The notes beneath the pieces were generated by a model. It was not told the origin of the DNA. It saw only the letters and a program-made list of their open reading frames with translations, and did no database searches. This document shows positions 43,337 to 52,816 of a DNA stretch of 64,000 nucleotides, piece by piece; within the stretch, counting starts at the first letter, position 1; each line of letters begins with the position of its first letter. The translations under genes were made by a program, and so were the position numbers. The DNA lies in assembly GCA_016926805.1 (NCBI GenBank), contig JAFGNV010000059.1, positions 1-64,000 on the forward strand, given 5' to 3'. Origin of the DNA: Anaerolineae bacterium (GTDB taxonomy: Bacteria > Chloroflexota > Anaerolineae > 4572-78 > J111).

Positions 43337-45208
43337 ATGAACCAATCCACCTCTGGAACCATTGTCCATATTGCCGGTCCAGTTGTCATGGCCAAGGGTC
43401 TGACCGGGGTTAGCATTTATGATGTGGTATACGTCGGTCACCTACAGTTAGTTGGTGAGGTTATCCGTCTGGCTGGCAACCTGGCGACGATTCAGGTTTA
43501 CGAGGATACTGGTGGCCTGCGTGTAGGCGAGCCGGTTGCCAGTAGTGGTGGTCCGTTTGTGGTTGAGCTTGGGCCGGGGCTGTTGGGTTCTATCTTTGAT
43601 GGGGTGCAACGCCCTTTGCCCGTGTTGCGTGAGCAGCAGGGTGATTTTATTGCCCGGGGAGGAACCACCCTGGCCCTGGATCGCCAGAAAGTGTGGGAAT
43701 TTGAACCACGGGTTCGGGTTGGTGATTATGTATCGGGGGGCAGCCTGTTGGGCGTGATTCAGGAGACACCCAACCTGGAGCATCGGGTTTTGGTGCCGCC
43801 CGAGGTCAGGGGGGTTGTCAAAGAAATCCGGGGGGGCCATTACACGGTTGAACAAACCATCGCGATGTTGGATATTGAGTCGTCTTCAAACCATACGGAA
43901 GAAGGTTGGAACGGCCGGAACCAGGTTGAGGCAAATGTCACCTCGGGGAACCGGCCACCAAACCAGGACATTGTCCGGCGAAACAACGCCCTAAGCCAAC
44001 AAAACAGCCTGGTTGCCCTGACCCTGATGCAGCGTTGGCCCACGCGACAGCCACGTCCCTATGTTCATAAACTGGATCCCAATGAACCGCTCATTACGGG
44101 CCAACGCATTATTGATGCCTTTTACCCGATTCCCAAAGGGGGGACGGCCATCATTCCTGGCGGCTTTGGCACCGGTAAAACGGTCCTCGAGCAAACCTTT
44201 GCCAAATGGGCCGACGCCGACATTATTGTCTACGTGGGTTGTGGCGAGCGGGGTAATGAGATGACGGATGTTTTAGAAGAGTTCCCCAAACTGGAAGACC
44301 CCCACACCGGTGGCCTCCTGATGGACCGAACCATCCTGATTGCCAACACTTCAAATATGCCAGTGGCTGCCCGAGAGGCCAGCATCTACACCGGAGTGAC
44401 CATTGCCGAATATTTTCGGGATATGGGCTATGACGTGGCCCTGATGGCCGACTCCACCTCGCGCTGGGGCGAGGCGTTGCGCGAGGTGTCTGGGCGTTTG
44501 GAGGAGATGCCCGGCGAGGAAGGGTATCCGGCCTATCTTCTCAGCCGGTTGGCCGATTTCTATGAGCGAGGCGGTCGGGTGAACTGTACCGGCGGCAACA
44601 ATGATATCGGCTCTGTTACGCTCATTGGGGCCGTTTCGCCGCAAGGCGGCGATTTTTCCGAACCGATGACGCAAAACTCCCTGCGCGTCACCGGTGCCTT
44701 TTGGGGTCTGGACACTGACCTGGCCCGTCGGCGTCACTTTCCGGCCATTAATTGGATTACCAGTTACTCCCTATACAAATTGGACAACTGGTTCAATCAG
44801 CAGGTGGCTGAGGATTGGGCCGTCCAAAGCCAGCAGGCCAGGGCGCTGCTGCAGCGAGAGAGGGAGCTGGAAGAAATTGTCCAGCTTGTTGGCGCTGATG
44901 CGCTGGCCGAAACCGAGAAGGCGGATCTGGCCGTGGGGCGAATCCTTCGTGAGGACTTTTTGCAGCAAGCGGCTTTTGGCGACGATACCTTTTGTCCGCC
45001 AGCAAAGACCTATTGGATGCTAAAAGTGATCCTTACCTTCTATGATGGCGTGACCACAGCCCTCCAGCAAGCCGTTCCCCTGGAGCGCGTTCTGGTGCCG
45101 GAACTATTGGATCAAGTAGCCCGGATGCGGGAGTGGCCCCCCGATGCCGCTTCTGATCGCGCCCATGAGTTGCTAACACAAATTGAAACCAGATTCCAGG
45201 AGATATAA
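43337..45208 (+). CDS. V-type ATP synthase subunit A (catalytic)
   Basis: Catalytic subunit of 623 residues. Order: beta-barrel with [11 protein letters not shown], the A-specific non-homologous region, the nucleotide domain with P-loop [27 protein letters not shown] with the catalytic Glu, and [20 protein letters not shown], then the helical end. A polar low-complexity insertion of about 40 residues lies near 182-221 ([11 protein letters not shown] ... ALSQQNS), just before [18 protein letters not shown]; homologues usually pass directly here. The start at 43337 has AGAAGGA; the longer frame overlaps subunit F. The stop codon shares a base with the subunit B start. Confidence 0.93.
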   Translation: MNQSTSGTIVHIAGPVVMAKGLTGVSIYDVVYVGHLQLVGEVIRLAGNLATIQVYEDTGGLRVGEPVASSGGPFVVELGPGLLGSIFDGVQRPLPVLREQQGDFIARGGTTLALDRQKVWEFEPRVRVGDYVSGGSLLGVIQETPNLEHRVLVPPEVRGVVKEIRGGHYTVEQTIAMLDIESSSNHTEEGWNGRNQVEANVTSGNRPPNQDIVRRNNALSQQNSLVALTLMQRWPTRQPRPYVHKLDPNEPLITGQRIIDAFYPIPKGGTAIIPGGFGTGKTVLEQTFAKWADADIIVYVGCGERGNEMTDVLEEFPKLEDPHTGGLLMDRTILIANTSNMPVAAREASIYTGVTIAEYFRDMGYDVALMADSTSRWGEALREVSGRLEEMPGEEGYPAYLLSRLADFYERGGRVNCTGGNNDIGSVTLIGAVSPQGGDFSEPMTQNSLRVTGAFWGLDTDLARRRHFPAINWITSYSLYKLDNWFNQQVAEDWAVQSQQARALLQRERELEEIVQLVGADALAETEKADLAVGRILREDFLQQAAFGDDTFCPPAKTYWMLKVILTFYDGVTTALQQAVPLERVLVPELLDQVARMREWPPDAASDRAHELLTQIETRFQEI

Positions 45209-46656
45209 TGGATCAGGCCAAGGATATCAAGGATATAACCACCCCCCAGTTGAGCGCCTTGCCCCTCTACGTGATTGACTATCGCACTTTGTCTTATCTC
45301 TCCGGGCCTCTGCTCTTTGTAGAGAATGTACAAAATGTGGGATATAATGAAACGGTTGAGCTGCGTGGCCCCGATGGAATGGTTCGACGGGGCCAGGTGC
45401 TGGAAGTAAACCAGAACCGGGCCGTGGTGCAAGTTTTTGTGGGCACCCGGGGTCTGGACCTGGAGCGGACCAAGGCCCGCTTTACCGGTGATGTAGCCCG
45501 CCTGGGTGTGTCCCTGGAGATGTTGGGCCGGATGTTCAACGGTTCGGGCGACCCTATTGATGGCGGGCCGCCCATTGTCCCCGAAATGCGCCTGGACATT
45601 AACGGCCAGCCGATCAACCCCTGGGCGCGGGACCATCCCGCCGAGTTTATTCAGACCGGTATTTCGGCCATTGATGGTTTGAATACGCTGGTGCGGGGCC
45701 AGAAATTGCCCATCTTTTCCGGCTTTGGTTTGCCCGGGGGCGAATTGGCCGCCCAAATTGCCGCCCAGGCCGAGGTCCGTGGCAGCGGTGAAGAGTTTGC
45801 GGTTGTTTTTGCAGCTATCGGCATCCCCCATCACGAAGCAGCGGTTTTCCGGCGGAGTTTCGAGGCCAGCGGCGCCCTGGAACGGACAGTGCTCTTTATG
45901 AATCTGGCCGATGACCCCACAATCGAGCGCATAATTACACCCCGTGTGGCGCTGACCGCGGCCGAGTACCTGGCTTTCCGGCACGGCCATCATGTGTTAG
46001 CCATTATCACCGATATGACCAACTACGCCGAAGCGCTGCGCGAAGTGTCGGCGGCGCGCGAGGAAGTACCAGGACGGCGCGGTTACCCTGGCTATCTTTA
46101 CACCGACCTGGCTTCTCTTTACGAGCGGGCCGGTCGAATTAAAAACAAGCAGGGGTCGATTACCCAACTGCTCATCCTGACCATGCCCGATGACGATATT
46201 ACCCATCCGATCCCCGATTTGACCGGCTACATTACCGAGGGACAGATTGTTCTCTCTCGCGATTTGCACCGCAAAGGGATTTATCCCCCCATTGACCCGC
46301 TGCCGTGCCTGTCGCGCCTGATGAATGCCGGCATTGGCGAGGGCAAGACTCGTCCGGATCATCGTCAGGTGGCCGATCAACTGTATGCCCTCTACGCCCA
46401 GGGACGTGACTTGCGGCGACTGGTGGCTATTGTTGGCGAGGCCGCCCTGTCTGAGGAAGACCGGCGTTACTTAAGCTTTGCCGAGCGGTTTGAGCAAGAG
46501 TTTGTTAATCAGGGGCAAACCAATCGCTCGTTAGAAGAGACTTTTGAGCGGGCGTGGAAATTGTTGGGCATGATCCCCGCGCGCGAACTCAAACGTATCA
46601 AAACCGAGTTTATTGAGCAACATTATCCAGGCTCTAAAAGTTCCGAAAACCTTTAG
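45208..46656 (+). CDS. V-type ATP synthase subunit B
   Basis: Non-catalytic nucleotide-domain subunit of 482 residues that alternates with A in the hexamer. The P-loop is replaced by [17 protein letters not shown], as usual for B. Family segments: [59 protein letters not shown] and [21 protein letters not shown]. Its ATG overlaps the subunit A stop codon by one base, ensuring coupled, equal synthesis. Confidence 0.95.
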   Translation: MDQAKDIKDITTPQLSALPLYVIDYRTLSYLSGPLLFVENVQNVGYNETVELRGPDGMVRRGQVLEVNQNRAVVQVFVGTRGLDLERTKARFTGDVARLGVSLEMLGRMFNGSGDPIDGGPPIVPEMRLDINGQPINPWARDHPAEFIQTGISAIDGLNTLVRGQKLPIFSGFGLPGGELAAQIAAQAEVRGSGEEFAVVFAAIGIPHHEAAVFRRSFEASGALERTVLFMNLADDPTIERIITPRVALTAAEYLAFRHGHHVLAIITDMTNYAEALREVSAAREEVPGRRGYPGYLYTDLASLYERAGRIKNKQGSITQLLILTMPDDDITHPIPDLTGYITEGQIVLSRDLHRKGIYPPIDPLPCLSRLMNAGIGEGKTRPDHRQVADQLYALYAQGRDLRRLVAIVGEAALSEEDRRYLSFAERFEQEFVNQGQTNRSLEETFERAWKLLGMIPARELKRIKTEFIEQHYPGSKSSENL

Positions 46657-46673
46657 AGTCTCTGACCGCAACC

Positions 46674-47312
46674 ATGGAACAAGTTAGAGCTACCCGGGCC
46701 GAACTATTGGCCAAAAAAAGTCAAATTGCTTTAGCCCGCCAGGGACGCGACTTACTCAAAGAAAAGCGGAATGCCCTGATGCGCGAGTTGATGCGCACCG
46801 CCGAGCAGGTGATGCGGAGTAGCGACGAACTGGAGCAGAGCGTCGGCGAAGCTACCATGACCCTGGCCGTGGCTGAAGCCCTTGATGGTCCCGAGGCAGT
46901 ACGCTCGGCTGCTTTTGCCGCCGGGGGCCAGCTTACTTTGGAGGTCTCTGGGGCCAATATCATGGGGGTGCCGGTGCCGGTTATCGAACAAAAGAGCGTG
47001 GCCCGGAATCCTCTCACCCGGGGGTACAGTCTGCCGACGGTATCCGGCCGGATTGATGCGGTAGCCGAGGCTTTTGAAATCCTGCTCGACCAGATTATTG
47101 AGGTTGCCGAGAGCGAAATGCGCCTGCGCCGATTGGCCGAAGAGATTGGCCGGACGACGCGCCGCGTGAACGCTTTGGATAATGTGCTTATTCCCCGTCT
47201 CGACGCTCAACGCAACTACATCCAGATGGTTCTGGAAGAGCGTGAGCGAGAAGACCTTTTCCGGCTTAAACGGGTCAAGATGAAAATGGAACGATCCCAT
47301 CATCATCAATGA
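46674..47312 (+). CDS. V-type ATP synthase subunit D
   Basis: Central shaft subunit of 212 residues: a long antiparallel coiled coil. The N-terminal helix (RATRAELLAKKSQIALARQGRDLLKEKRNALM) and the C-terminal helix (RRVNALDNVLIPRLDAQRNYIQMVLEEREREDLFRLKRVK) are family signatures. It ends with a His-rich tail (SHHHQ). It is the last gene of the cluster, followed by a REP-like palindrome. Confidence 0.93.
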   Translation: MEQVRATRAELLAKKSQIALARQGRDLLKEKRNALMRELMRTAEQVMRSSDELEQSVGEATMTLAVAEALDGPEAVRSAAFAAGGQLTLEVSGANIMGVPVPVIEQKSVARNPLTRGYSLPTVSGRIDAVAEAFEILLDQIIEVAESEMRLRRLAEEIGRTTRRVNALDNVLIPRLDAQRNYIQMVLEEREREDLFRLKRVKMKMERSHHHQ

Positions 47313-47324
47313 CGCCCGTTTTCT

Positions 47325-47349
47325 CGTTCCCAAACTCAGTTTGGGAACG
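47325..47349. repeat. REP-like palindrome, copy 2
   Basis: CGTTCCCAAACT and AGTTTGGGAACG with a single central C give 12-bp arms. The core GTTCCCAAACTCAGTTTGGG is identical to that inside 14199-14262, 33 kb away. It may also act as a transcription stop for the V-ATPase cluster. Confidence 0.75.
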
Positions 47350-47388
47350 GGCTAAAGAATGAAGAAAAGTTTAGGGCTAAGGATTAAG

Positions 47389-47512
47389 CCTAAACTTAGT
47401 ACAAGATTTCATAAATACGTTCCGAGTAGAAATGCACTTTTGTAGGGACAGGACAACGTCCTGTCCCTACAAAACCCGGAACAAACTTGCGCAAGATTGT
47501 ACTTAGTTTAGG
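47389..47512. repeat. 124-bp inverted-repeat element
   Basis: The ends CCTAAACTTAGTACAAGATT and (reading inward) CCTAAACTAAGTACAATC are imperfect inverted repeats. A central hairpin GTAGGGACAGGAC / GTCCTGTCCCTAC (about 47442-47470) is near-perfect. The central hairpin resembles that of the 92-bp MITEs at 28329 and 62397. Confidence 0.7.
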
Positions 47513-47712
47513 ACAACTTCCGCATTCGGTGGTGAAGTTACTCTCCATTTTGGTTCTGTATTGAGGAAGTTAATTTATTCCCAACCTTTAGCGTAAGGAT
47601 TGCGTGTTGTAAGCGTTGCCCCAGCATCATTGAGGCGTCAAGTAGTATCTAACAAAGAGGGGTATAGTTTAAATAATCGACGCAGATTGACATTCTTTTC
47701 TCCTCCTTGTTG

Positions 47713-47745
47713 AAAGCCGGGTAGTGGCAACCCGGCTTTTTGTTT
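47713..47745 (+). terminator. Intrinsic terminator
   Basis: AAAGCCGGGT (47713-47722) pairs with ACCCGGCTTT (47730-47739) around 7 bases, followed by TTGTTTT. Confidence 0.85.
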
Positions 47746-47874
47746 TATCCCGGGAATGACAGGTTTGGCTCTAAGAGTAACCTTAACTTGTATAACTTTA
47801 AGGGGCAAGGTAGAATTTGAACAACGTCAGGTCGAGTCTACAATCCACCAAAACTAAATACAAGGGGCATGGTC

Positions 47875-50370
47875 ATGGCCAATCACGTTGAATATGACAG
47901 CAAACAGAAACGGATGATCCATCAATTGATGGCGGCGGTTTTCAGCAGGGATGAACTTGATCAATTTGCCGCCAGTAATTTTGGTCCTGTGTTTAACCGT
48001 TTCACGCCTGAGATGGATAACAATGCCAGAATCCGACAGTTGATTGAATACTGCGCCCAACACAACCAGTTGGGAAGGCTGGTCGACCGGATTCAGCAGG
48101 CCAAACCAGAAAGCTACCAGGCTTTTGTGCAACGGGTCAAGAAAGGAACCGGCGAACTTGGCCAACCTGAATCTGCCCCCCTGACTCCGGCGCAACCTGC
48201 CCCACCCGCCCCCCTCACGCCTTTTTCGCCGGAGCAAGAGTTGCAACGAATCCAGCATATCCTCAATCAAGCCCTGACCAACCGCTACCGGATTGACGAC
48301 GTTTTAGACACCAGTGGACTGGGGGCCGTGTTCAAATCTTACGACACCAAAACAGAACTGGAGGTGGCCATTAAGGTCATCGACCTGAACCGGGTCCGGC
48401 AGCCAGCCCTGCGCGAGCGGGCGCGCCAGGAGGCTCGCACGGCCATGAAACTTGATCATCCGGGGGTGGTGCAGGTTTTTGATTTTGGCGAGGCTGGCTC
48501 ACTGCTGTACATCATTATGGAACTTATTCCCGGCTCCAATTTGGCCCAGGTACGCCGGCCATTCGAGGCTATTGACCGGCGCACCACGCTACCCCAAATT
48601 TTAGAACTGGTGCGCCAACTCTGCCTGACGGTGGATTATCTGCACCAACAGGGCGTGTTACACCCCAGCCTGGTCCCAGACAATATTATGCTCAGGCCCA
48701 ACGGGGCCAGCCAGGGTATTGCCTGGCAGCCGGTGTTGATTAACTTTGCCCTGCTCCGGCCCCACCGCGAGACACTGGCCACCCAAACTATAGAGGTAGA
48801 CCAACTGACCTACCAGGTTTCGCCGGAGCTATTGCTGGGTCATGTTACCGATGTGCGTACCGACGTGTATTCGCTGGGCATTCTTCTGTACGACCTGGTG
48901 GTCGGCCAGCCGCCCTTTCGCCCCCAAAACATAACCGAGGCCGTACGTCTGCACGTGGAAGTACCCCCTGCCCCGCCTCGCTCGACCAACCCCAACGTGC
49001 CGGAGATTGTCAACCGGGTTATCTTGAAGGCGCTGGCCAAAGACCCGGCCGAACGTTACCTGACCGCCAAAGGTCTGGCCCAGGCGTTGGGCGATTGTTT
49101 AGAAGAAGTCGTCCCGGCGGCCCGCCCCCCGCTGGCGCCGCCGCGGGTCCCCGAATCTACCGGGCCAGCCGAAGTAACGATCAGAATGGCCGAAACGCGA
49201 CCGCTGGTCATTGCGCCGGGCGCCACCCTTAGTATCAGGTTCATTCTACGCAACGAGGGCGGGCAAGGAGACCACTGCCAGGTGAAAGTACAGGGTGTGC
49301 CGTCCAACTGGTTGTCGGTTTCGCCTGCCGCAACCACTCTTTCGCCTGGCGAGACGCAGGAAGTGATCTTGACCATCCAACCGCCTCTGTCAACGTTGAG
49401 CCGGGCCGGACGCTACACCCTCACCATCCAGGTGATGAGCGAACACGGCCCGGAGAAAGGGGGCGAAGTTCAACAAGTTTTAACGGTGACGACCTATGCC
49501 AGGGTTACGACGAGTCTCTGGCCTGAAGAATTTTCGCCGGATCAGGCTGTCCAGGTGAATATTGAAAATCAAGGCAACGCAACCGATACCTTCACTGTCA
49601 GGCCCAGGTTGGACAGGGGACTAATTTGTGAACCAGAACAGGCCCAGTTACAAATAGCCCCTGGCGAGATTGGCACAGCCGAATTTCGAGTTGTTCCCGT
49701 CCGCAAACGTTGGATTGGCAAAACCTTTACACAAACCATCTCGTTCCAGATTAGCTCATCACAGGGTGTGGGAGAGGGACGAAGCGGCCAACTCATTACC
49801 CAGGGGGTCATTGCCCCCGAATGGATTCTGGCTGTAATTCTGGCCATAGCTGTACTCTGCTGCGCCTTCTTTATGATCTACCCGGCCATTGTTGCTCCGC
49901 CAACTCCAACCTCTTTCCCCTCACCCACATTTACCCCTATCCCAACTGTGGCCTCAACCCTGGTGCCAACGGTGGTAACCCCTACCCCTGTTCCACCCAC
50001 CTTCACCCCAACCCTACCTTCCACTCCCATTCCCACTGCAGTACCGGTCACGGCTGTGCCGGTGGCTACGTTGACTCCTACCCCAACCCCCACCCTTACT
50101 CCCCAACCCAGCCAACCACCACGGGCGGTCATTTTTGGTCCCAACACCACCCAAGTGGGTCAAAACATCACCTTTGATGGTCGCTCCTCCCAGGCCGGGA
50201 ATAGTAGCATTGTCAGCTATACTTGGGATTTTGGCGATGGTGGCCGGGCGAGCGGCGACATCGTCAGCCATGTCTATAATGTGGCCGGCAACTATGGGGT
50301 GACGCTGACGGTCATCGACCAGAACAATCAGAGTAACAGCACCAGTTTGGGAATTCAGGTGACCCAGTAA
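47875..50370 (+). CDS. Membrane pseudokinase with effector-associated-like and PKD domains
   Basis: 831 residues. An N-terminal alpha-helical domain (about 10-88; LMAAVFSRDELDQFAASNFG ... LIEYCAQHNQLGRLVDRIQQ) resembles bacterial effector-associated (death-like) EAD1 domains. A kinase fold follows (about 138-410). Its VAIK Lys (K167) and Glu are kept, but the HRD Asp is Ser (HPS, S265) and the DFG Asp is Asn (NFA, N290). Then two Ig-like/NEW3 domains (about 430-640), one TM (about 650-672), a Thr/Pro-rich linker, and a C-terminal PKD domain (about 750-831; YTWDFGDGG). The ATG at 47875 is favoured: AAGGGG lies 7 bases before it but is too close for ATG 47869. The kinase side is presumably cytoplasmic. 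Partners are unknown. Confidence 0.7.
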   Translation: MANHVEYDSKQKRMIHQLMAAVFSRDELDQFAASNFGPVFNRFTPEMDNNARIRQLIEYCAQHNQLGRLVDRIQQAKPESYQAFVQRVKKGTGELGQPESAPLTPAQPAPPAPLTPFSPEQELQRIQHILNQALTNRYRIDDVLDTSGLGAVFKSYDTKTELEVAIKVIDLNRVRQPALRERARQEARTAMKLDHPGVVQVFDFGEAGSLLYIIMELIPGSNLAQVRRPFEAIDRRTTLPQILELVRQLCLTVDYLHQQGVLHPSLVPDNIMLRPNGASQGIAWQPVLINFALLRPHRETLATQTIEVDQLTYQVSPELLLGHVTDVRTDVYSLGILLYDLVVGQPPFRPQNITEAVRLHVEVPPAPPRSTNPNVPEIVNRVILKALAKDPAERYLTAKGLAQALGDCLEEVVPAARPPLAPPRVPESTGPAEVTIRMAETRPLVIAPGATLSIRFILRNEGGQGDHCQVKVQGVPSNWLSVSPAATTLSPGETQEVILTIQPPLSTLSRAGRYTLTIQVMSEHGPEKGGEVQQVLTVTTYARVTTSLWPEEFSPDQAVQVNIENQGNATDTFTVRPRLDRGLICEPEQAQLQIAPGEIGTAEFRVVPVRKRWIGKTFTQTISFQISSSQGVGEGRSGQLITQGVIAPEWILAVILAIAVLCCAFFMIYPAIVAPPTPTSFPSPTFTPIPTVASTLVPTVVTPTPVPPTFTPTLPSTPIPTAVPVTAVPVATLTPTPTPTLTPQPSQPPRAVIFGPNTTQVGQNITFDGRSSQAGNSSIVSYTWDFGDGGRASGDIVSHVYNVAGNYGVTLTVIDQNNQSNSTSLGIQVTQ

Positions 50371-50442
50371 AGCCTTGTGCGGGGTGAGACGCGTCTGCGT
50401 CTTGCGCTCGATTTGGCCTATTTTGCGTTCAGCCAGATAGAC

Positions 50443-51567
50443 TTACCCTCTCGCAGCCCGTTTCCATTTGTTTTGTTTGAATTTCTTTTTAAGGGGAACC
50501 GCCATCGCTGCGGGCGCGGAAATCCGATAATACTTCAAATATATCTCCAGGGTGGTCACAAAGAAAATGGCAATAATTGGACCGTAAATAACGCCCAGAA
50601 AACCAAACCAGACCAACCCGCCAAAGGCGCTTAACAGCACCAGGGCCGGATTTAAATAAGCATCTCTAGAAACCAGCTTGGGCCGGACCAGATTATCCAA
50701 TTGACTCACTACCAGCAGACTTCCAGCAATAATCACAATACCCTGCCAGGTATTGCCCAGCAGAAAATGGACAATCCCCACCGGAATCGTCAACGCATTC
50801 ACCCCCATGGGCAATACCGCCACAAAGATGGCCAGCAAGGTTAAGAAAAACACGTACCAGGTTCCGGCAACAGCCATAAAAACCCCGGCAATAACCCCCT
50901 GGATTACGGCGATGACAATAATCCCCTTGAACATGGCCTTGGTCATGGCTACAAAGCGACTGAGATAAATTTGATCAAGTTCATCTGGCAGAGGACTCAA
51001 GTCTTTAATTAACTGGGCTGCCTTTTCGTAAGTAGGGAACAGCGTGCCTACGATGGTTAGAAAAATGATGACATCGGTAATCCACTCCACCGACGCGCCT
51101 CCGAGGGAGATCGCCTGGTTGGCCACAAAATTGGTCACCGGCCCGGCAATATTGCGGAGCGCCTGGCGGATACTCTCTTCACTAATCTGGTAATCCTCGG
51201 CAAATGGAACCAGCACAATAATCTCATTAATTCGGTCAATAATCACTCCGAAGTTGGTATTATGACCAGAGACAAACGATGACACATCCTGTACCAGTAG
51301 CGAAGCCTGATTGAGCGTAATATTAATCACAATCAAGGCCGGAACCAGCACCGCCAGAAGAACACCGATAATGGTTAAAGTTGTAGCTAAGCCTTTGTGC
51401 CCGCCAACGCATCTTAAAATCAGATCGTAAACCGGTTTAAAAATGACCACCGTGATAACCGAAAAGACCACCACCCCCAGGTAGGGTTTAAGCAATATAT
51501 ACGTTACCCAAAATACAACTACCAGAAGGATGTAGAAAAAAATTCTGCTTTGAACTGAAACTTTCAT
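50443..51567 (-). CDS. AI-2E family (PerM-like) transporter
   Basis: Polytopic membrane protein of 374 residues with about eight hydrophobic segments. Family features: an N-terminal PYLGVVVFSVITVVIFKPVYDLI pattern, the region YLSRFVAMTKAMFKGIIVIAVIQG, and GVNALTIPVGIVHFLLG. Members include AI-2 exporters and Na/H antiporter-like proteins, so the substrate cannot be told. The ATG at 51567 has GGAGG at good spacing; the longer frame lacks one. The basic C-terminal tail (KKKFKQNKWKRAARG) is notable. Convergent with the pseudokinase gene. Confidence 0.85.
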   Translation of the reverse strand: MKVSVQSRIFFYILLVVVFWVTYILLKPYLGVVVFSVITVVIFKPVYDLILRCVGGHKGLATTLTIIGVLLAVLVPALIVINITLNQASLLVQDVSSFVSGHNTNFGVIIDRINEIIVLVPFAEDYQISEESIRQALRNIAGPVTNFVANQAISLGGASVEWITDVIIFLTIVGTLFPTYEKAAQLIKDLSPLPDELDQIYLSRFVAMTKAMFKGIIVIAVIQGVIAGVFMAVAGTWYVFFLTLLAIFVAVLPMGVNALTIPVGIVHFLLGNTWQGIVIIAGSLLVVSQLDNLVRPKLVSRDAYLNPALVLLSAFGGLVWFGFLGVIYGPIIAIFFVTTLEIYLKYYRISAPAAMAVPLKKKFKQNKWKRAARG

Positions 51568-51731
51568 CGTGATAAGCCTCCACCAATAGCAAACTGACCC
51601 CATTTTACACCAGAATTGCTTTGGAGTACATCATCAACTTTTTGCTCCTTGCGCCGTCATTGTAGTTCTCCCAAAACTGGTGTATACTTCAACCTACCGG
51701 GTCAACTTGTCATAGCGAGGCAGAGCAAGAT

Positions 51732-52229
51732 ATGGAAAGCATTGTTTTTAGAGAAGTACAAAAAATAAGCCAACTTTGGTGGGCTACGCTCATTATCCTG
51801 GGGGCAACCATCATCCCCTGGTATGGTTTTATCCAGCAAATTATCTATGGCCGTCCTTTTGGCAACAAACCGTCCCCCAATTGGGTCATTACCCTGCTGT
51901 GGCTGTTGCTGGGTATTGGGTTGCCGGTATTGTGGTTCACCTCCAAACTCATTGTTGAGGTGAAAGACAACCACCTTTACTTGCGTTATGTGCCCTTTAT
52001 CAGCCGCCAGATTCCCCTGGCTAACATCAAACATTACCAGACCCGTACCTACCGCCCCATCAGGGAATACGGCGGCTGGGGTATTCGCGGCTGGGGCAAA
52101 CATCGGGCTTATAATGTGAGTGGCAACAAAGGTGTGGAATTGGAATTAATCGACGGCCAAAAAATCATGATCGGCTCGCAAAAGCCGGAGGAACTGGCCC
52201 TGGCCATTGCCACCAGGCGTGGAAGATGA
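51732..52229 (+). CDS. Two-TM membrane protein with PH-like domain (DUF6141-like)
   Basis: 165 residues: an N-terminal FREVQKISQLWW, two membrane helices (about 18-35 and 52-70), then a small beta-rich domain LIVEVKDNHLYLRYVPFISRQIPLANIKHYQTRTYRPIREYGGWGI, as in bacterial PH-like membrane proteins. No catalytic residues are seen. It has its own ribosome binding site and ends before a strong terminator. Confidence 0.55.
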   Translation: MESIVFREVQKISQLWWATLIILGATIIPWYGFIQQIIYGRPFGNKPSPNWVITLLWLLLGIGLPVLWFTSKLIVEVKDNHLYLRYVPFISRQIPLANIKHYQTRTYRPIREYGGWGIRGWGKHRAYNVSGNKGVELELIDGQKIMIGSQKPEELALAIATRRGR

Positions 52230-52268
52230 GGAATTTTATGAGGCTCAGATAGCTCCAGTTTTCGCCCC

Positions 52269-52297
52269 AAAAAACCCCTCCAGTGGAGGGGTTTTTT
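52269..52297. terminator. Bidirectional intrinsic terminator
   Basis: AAAAAACCCCTCC (52269-52281) and GGAGGGGTTTTTT (52285-52297) form a 13-bp stem with an AGT loop. The A-run on one side and T-run on the other let it serve both converging genes. Confidence 0.93.
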
Positions 52298-52350
52298 GCT
52301 TTTGACTATTCTGTTTGCAGCTACTTTTTTTGTAGCGGCCACTTTGTATC

Positions 52351-52587
52351 TTAGACAATTTCCAGATTGACGCGCTTGCCATCTTTGGCGGCGCTGGTAC
52401 GCAATAAGGTCCGCATTGCGTTTGCCACTCGGCCGTCCTTCCCGATGATTCGGCCCATATCATCGGGGTCAACTTTGAGTTCAAGCACAATCATGGAAGA
52501 ACCTTCCACCTCCTCAACTTTGACCTGGTCGGCGTTGTTAACAACTGCTTGTGCCATACGAAGCGTGAGTTCTTTTAGTTGTCCCAT
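52351..52587 (-). CDS. khpA: KH-domain RNA-binding protein KhpA
   Basis: 78 residues, essentially one KH domain with the GxxG loop in MGRIIGKDGRVANAMRTLL. KhpA usually pairs with KhpB/Jag and affects cell elongation and RNA stability. The ATG at 52587 has GGAGG at good spacing; the longer frame upstream has none. It is usually next to rpsP/rimM in Firmicutes; here it is isolated. Confidence 0.88.
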   Translation of the reverse strand: MGQLKELTLRMAQAVVNNADQVKVEEVEGSSMIVLELKVDPDDMGRIIGKDGRVANAMRTLLRTSAAKDGKRVNLEIV

Positions 52588-52816
52588 TTCTCGAACCTCC
52601 CAATTCGAATGAGTTATTTGACTGGGTATGTGTAGAAAGTATATCAGGTTCAAGAGATTGGGTCAAGCAGTACCTTTATCCCCCAATAGTACTATATTGA
52701 TGGTCAAAATCGTTCCATCGTCCCTTTGTTTTGCCCGTTTGGGTCGAGTGGGTGTATGATGCCTGCCTGATTTAATCCGGATCGCAACATCTACAAAACG
52801 AACCAGGAGACAGTCC

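Larger units (their letters stand above)
47313..47874. other. Repeat-rich intergenic region
   Basis: The 562 bases hold a REP-like palindrome, a 124-bp inverted-repeat element and a terminator, listed separately. The remaining stretch (about 47513-47712) shows no gene or clear motif. Confidence 0.6.
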
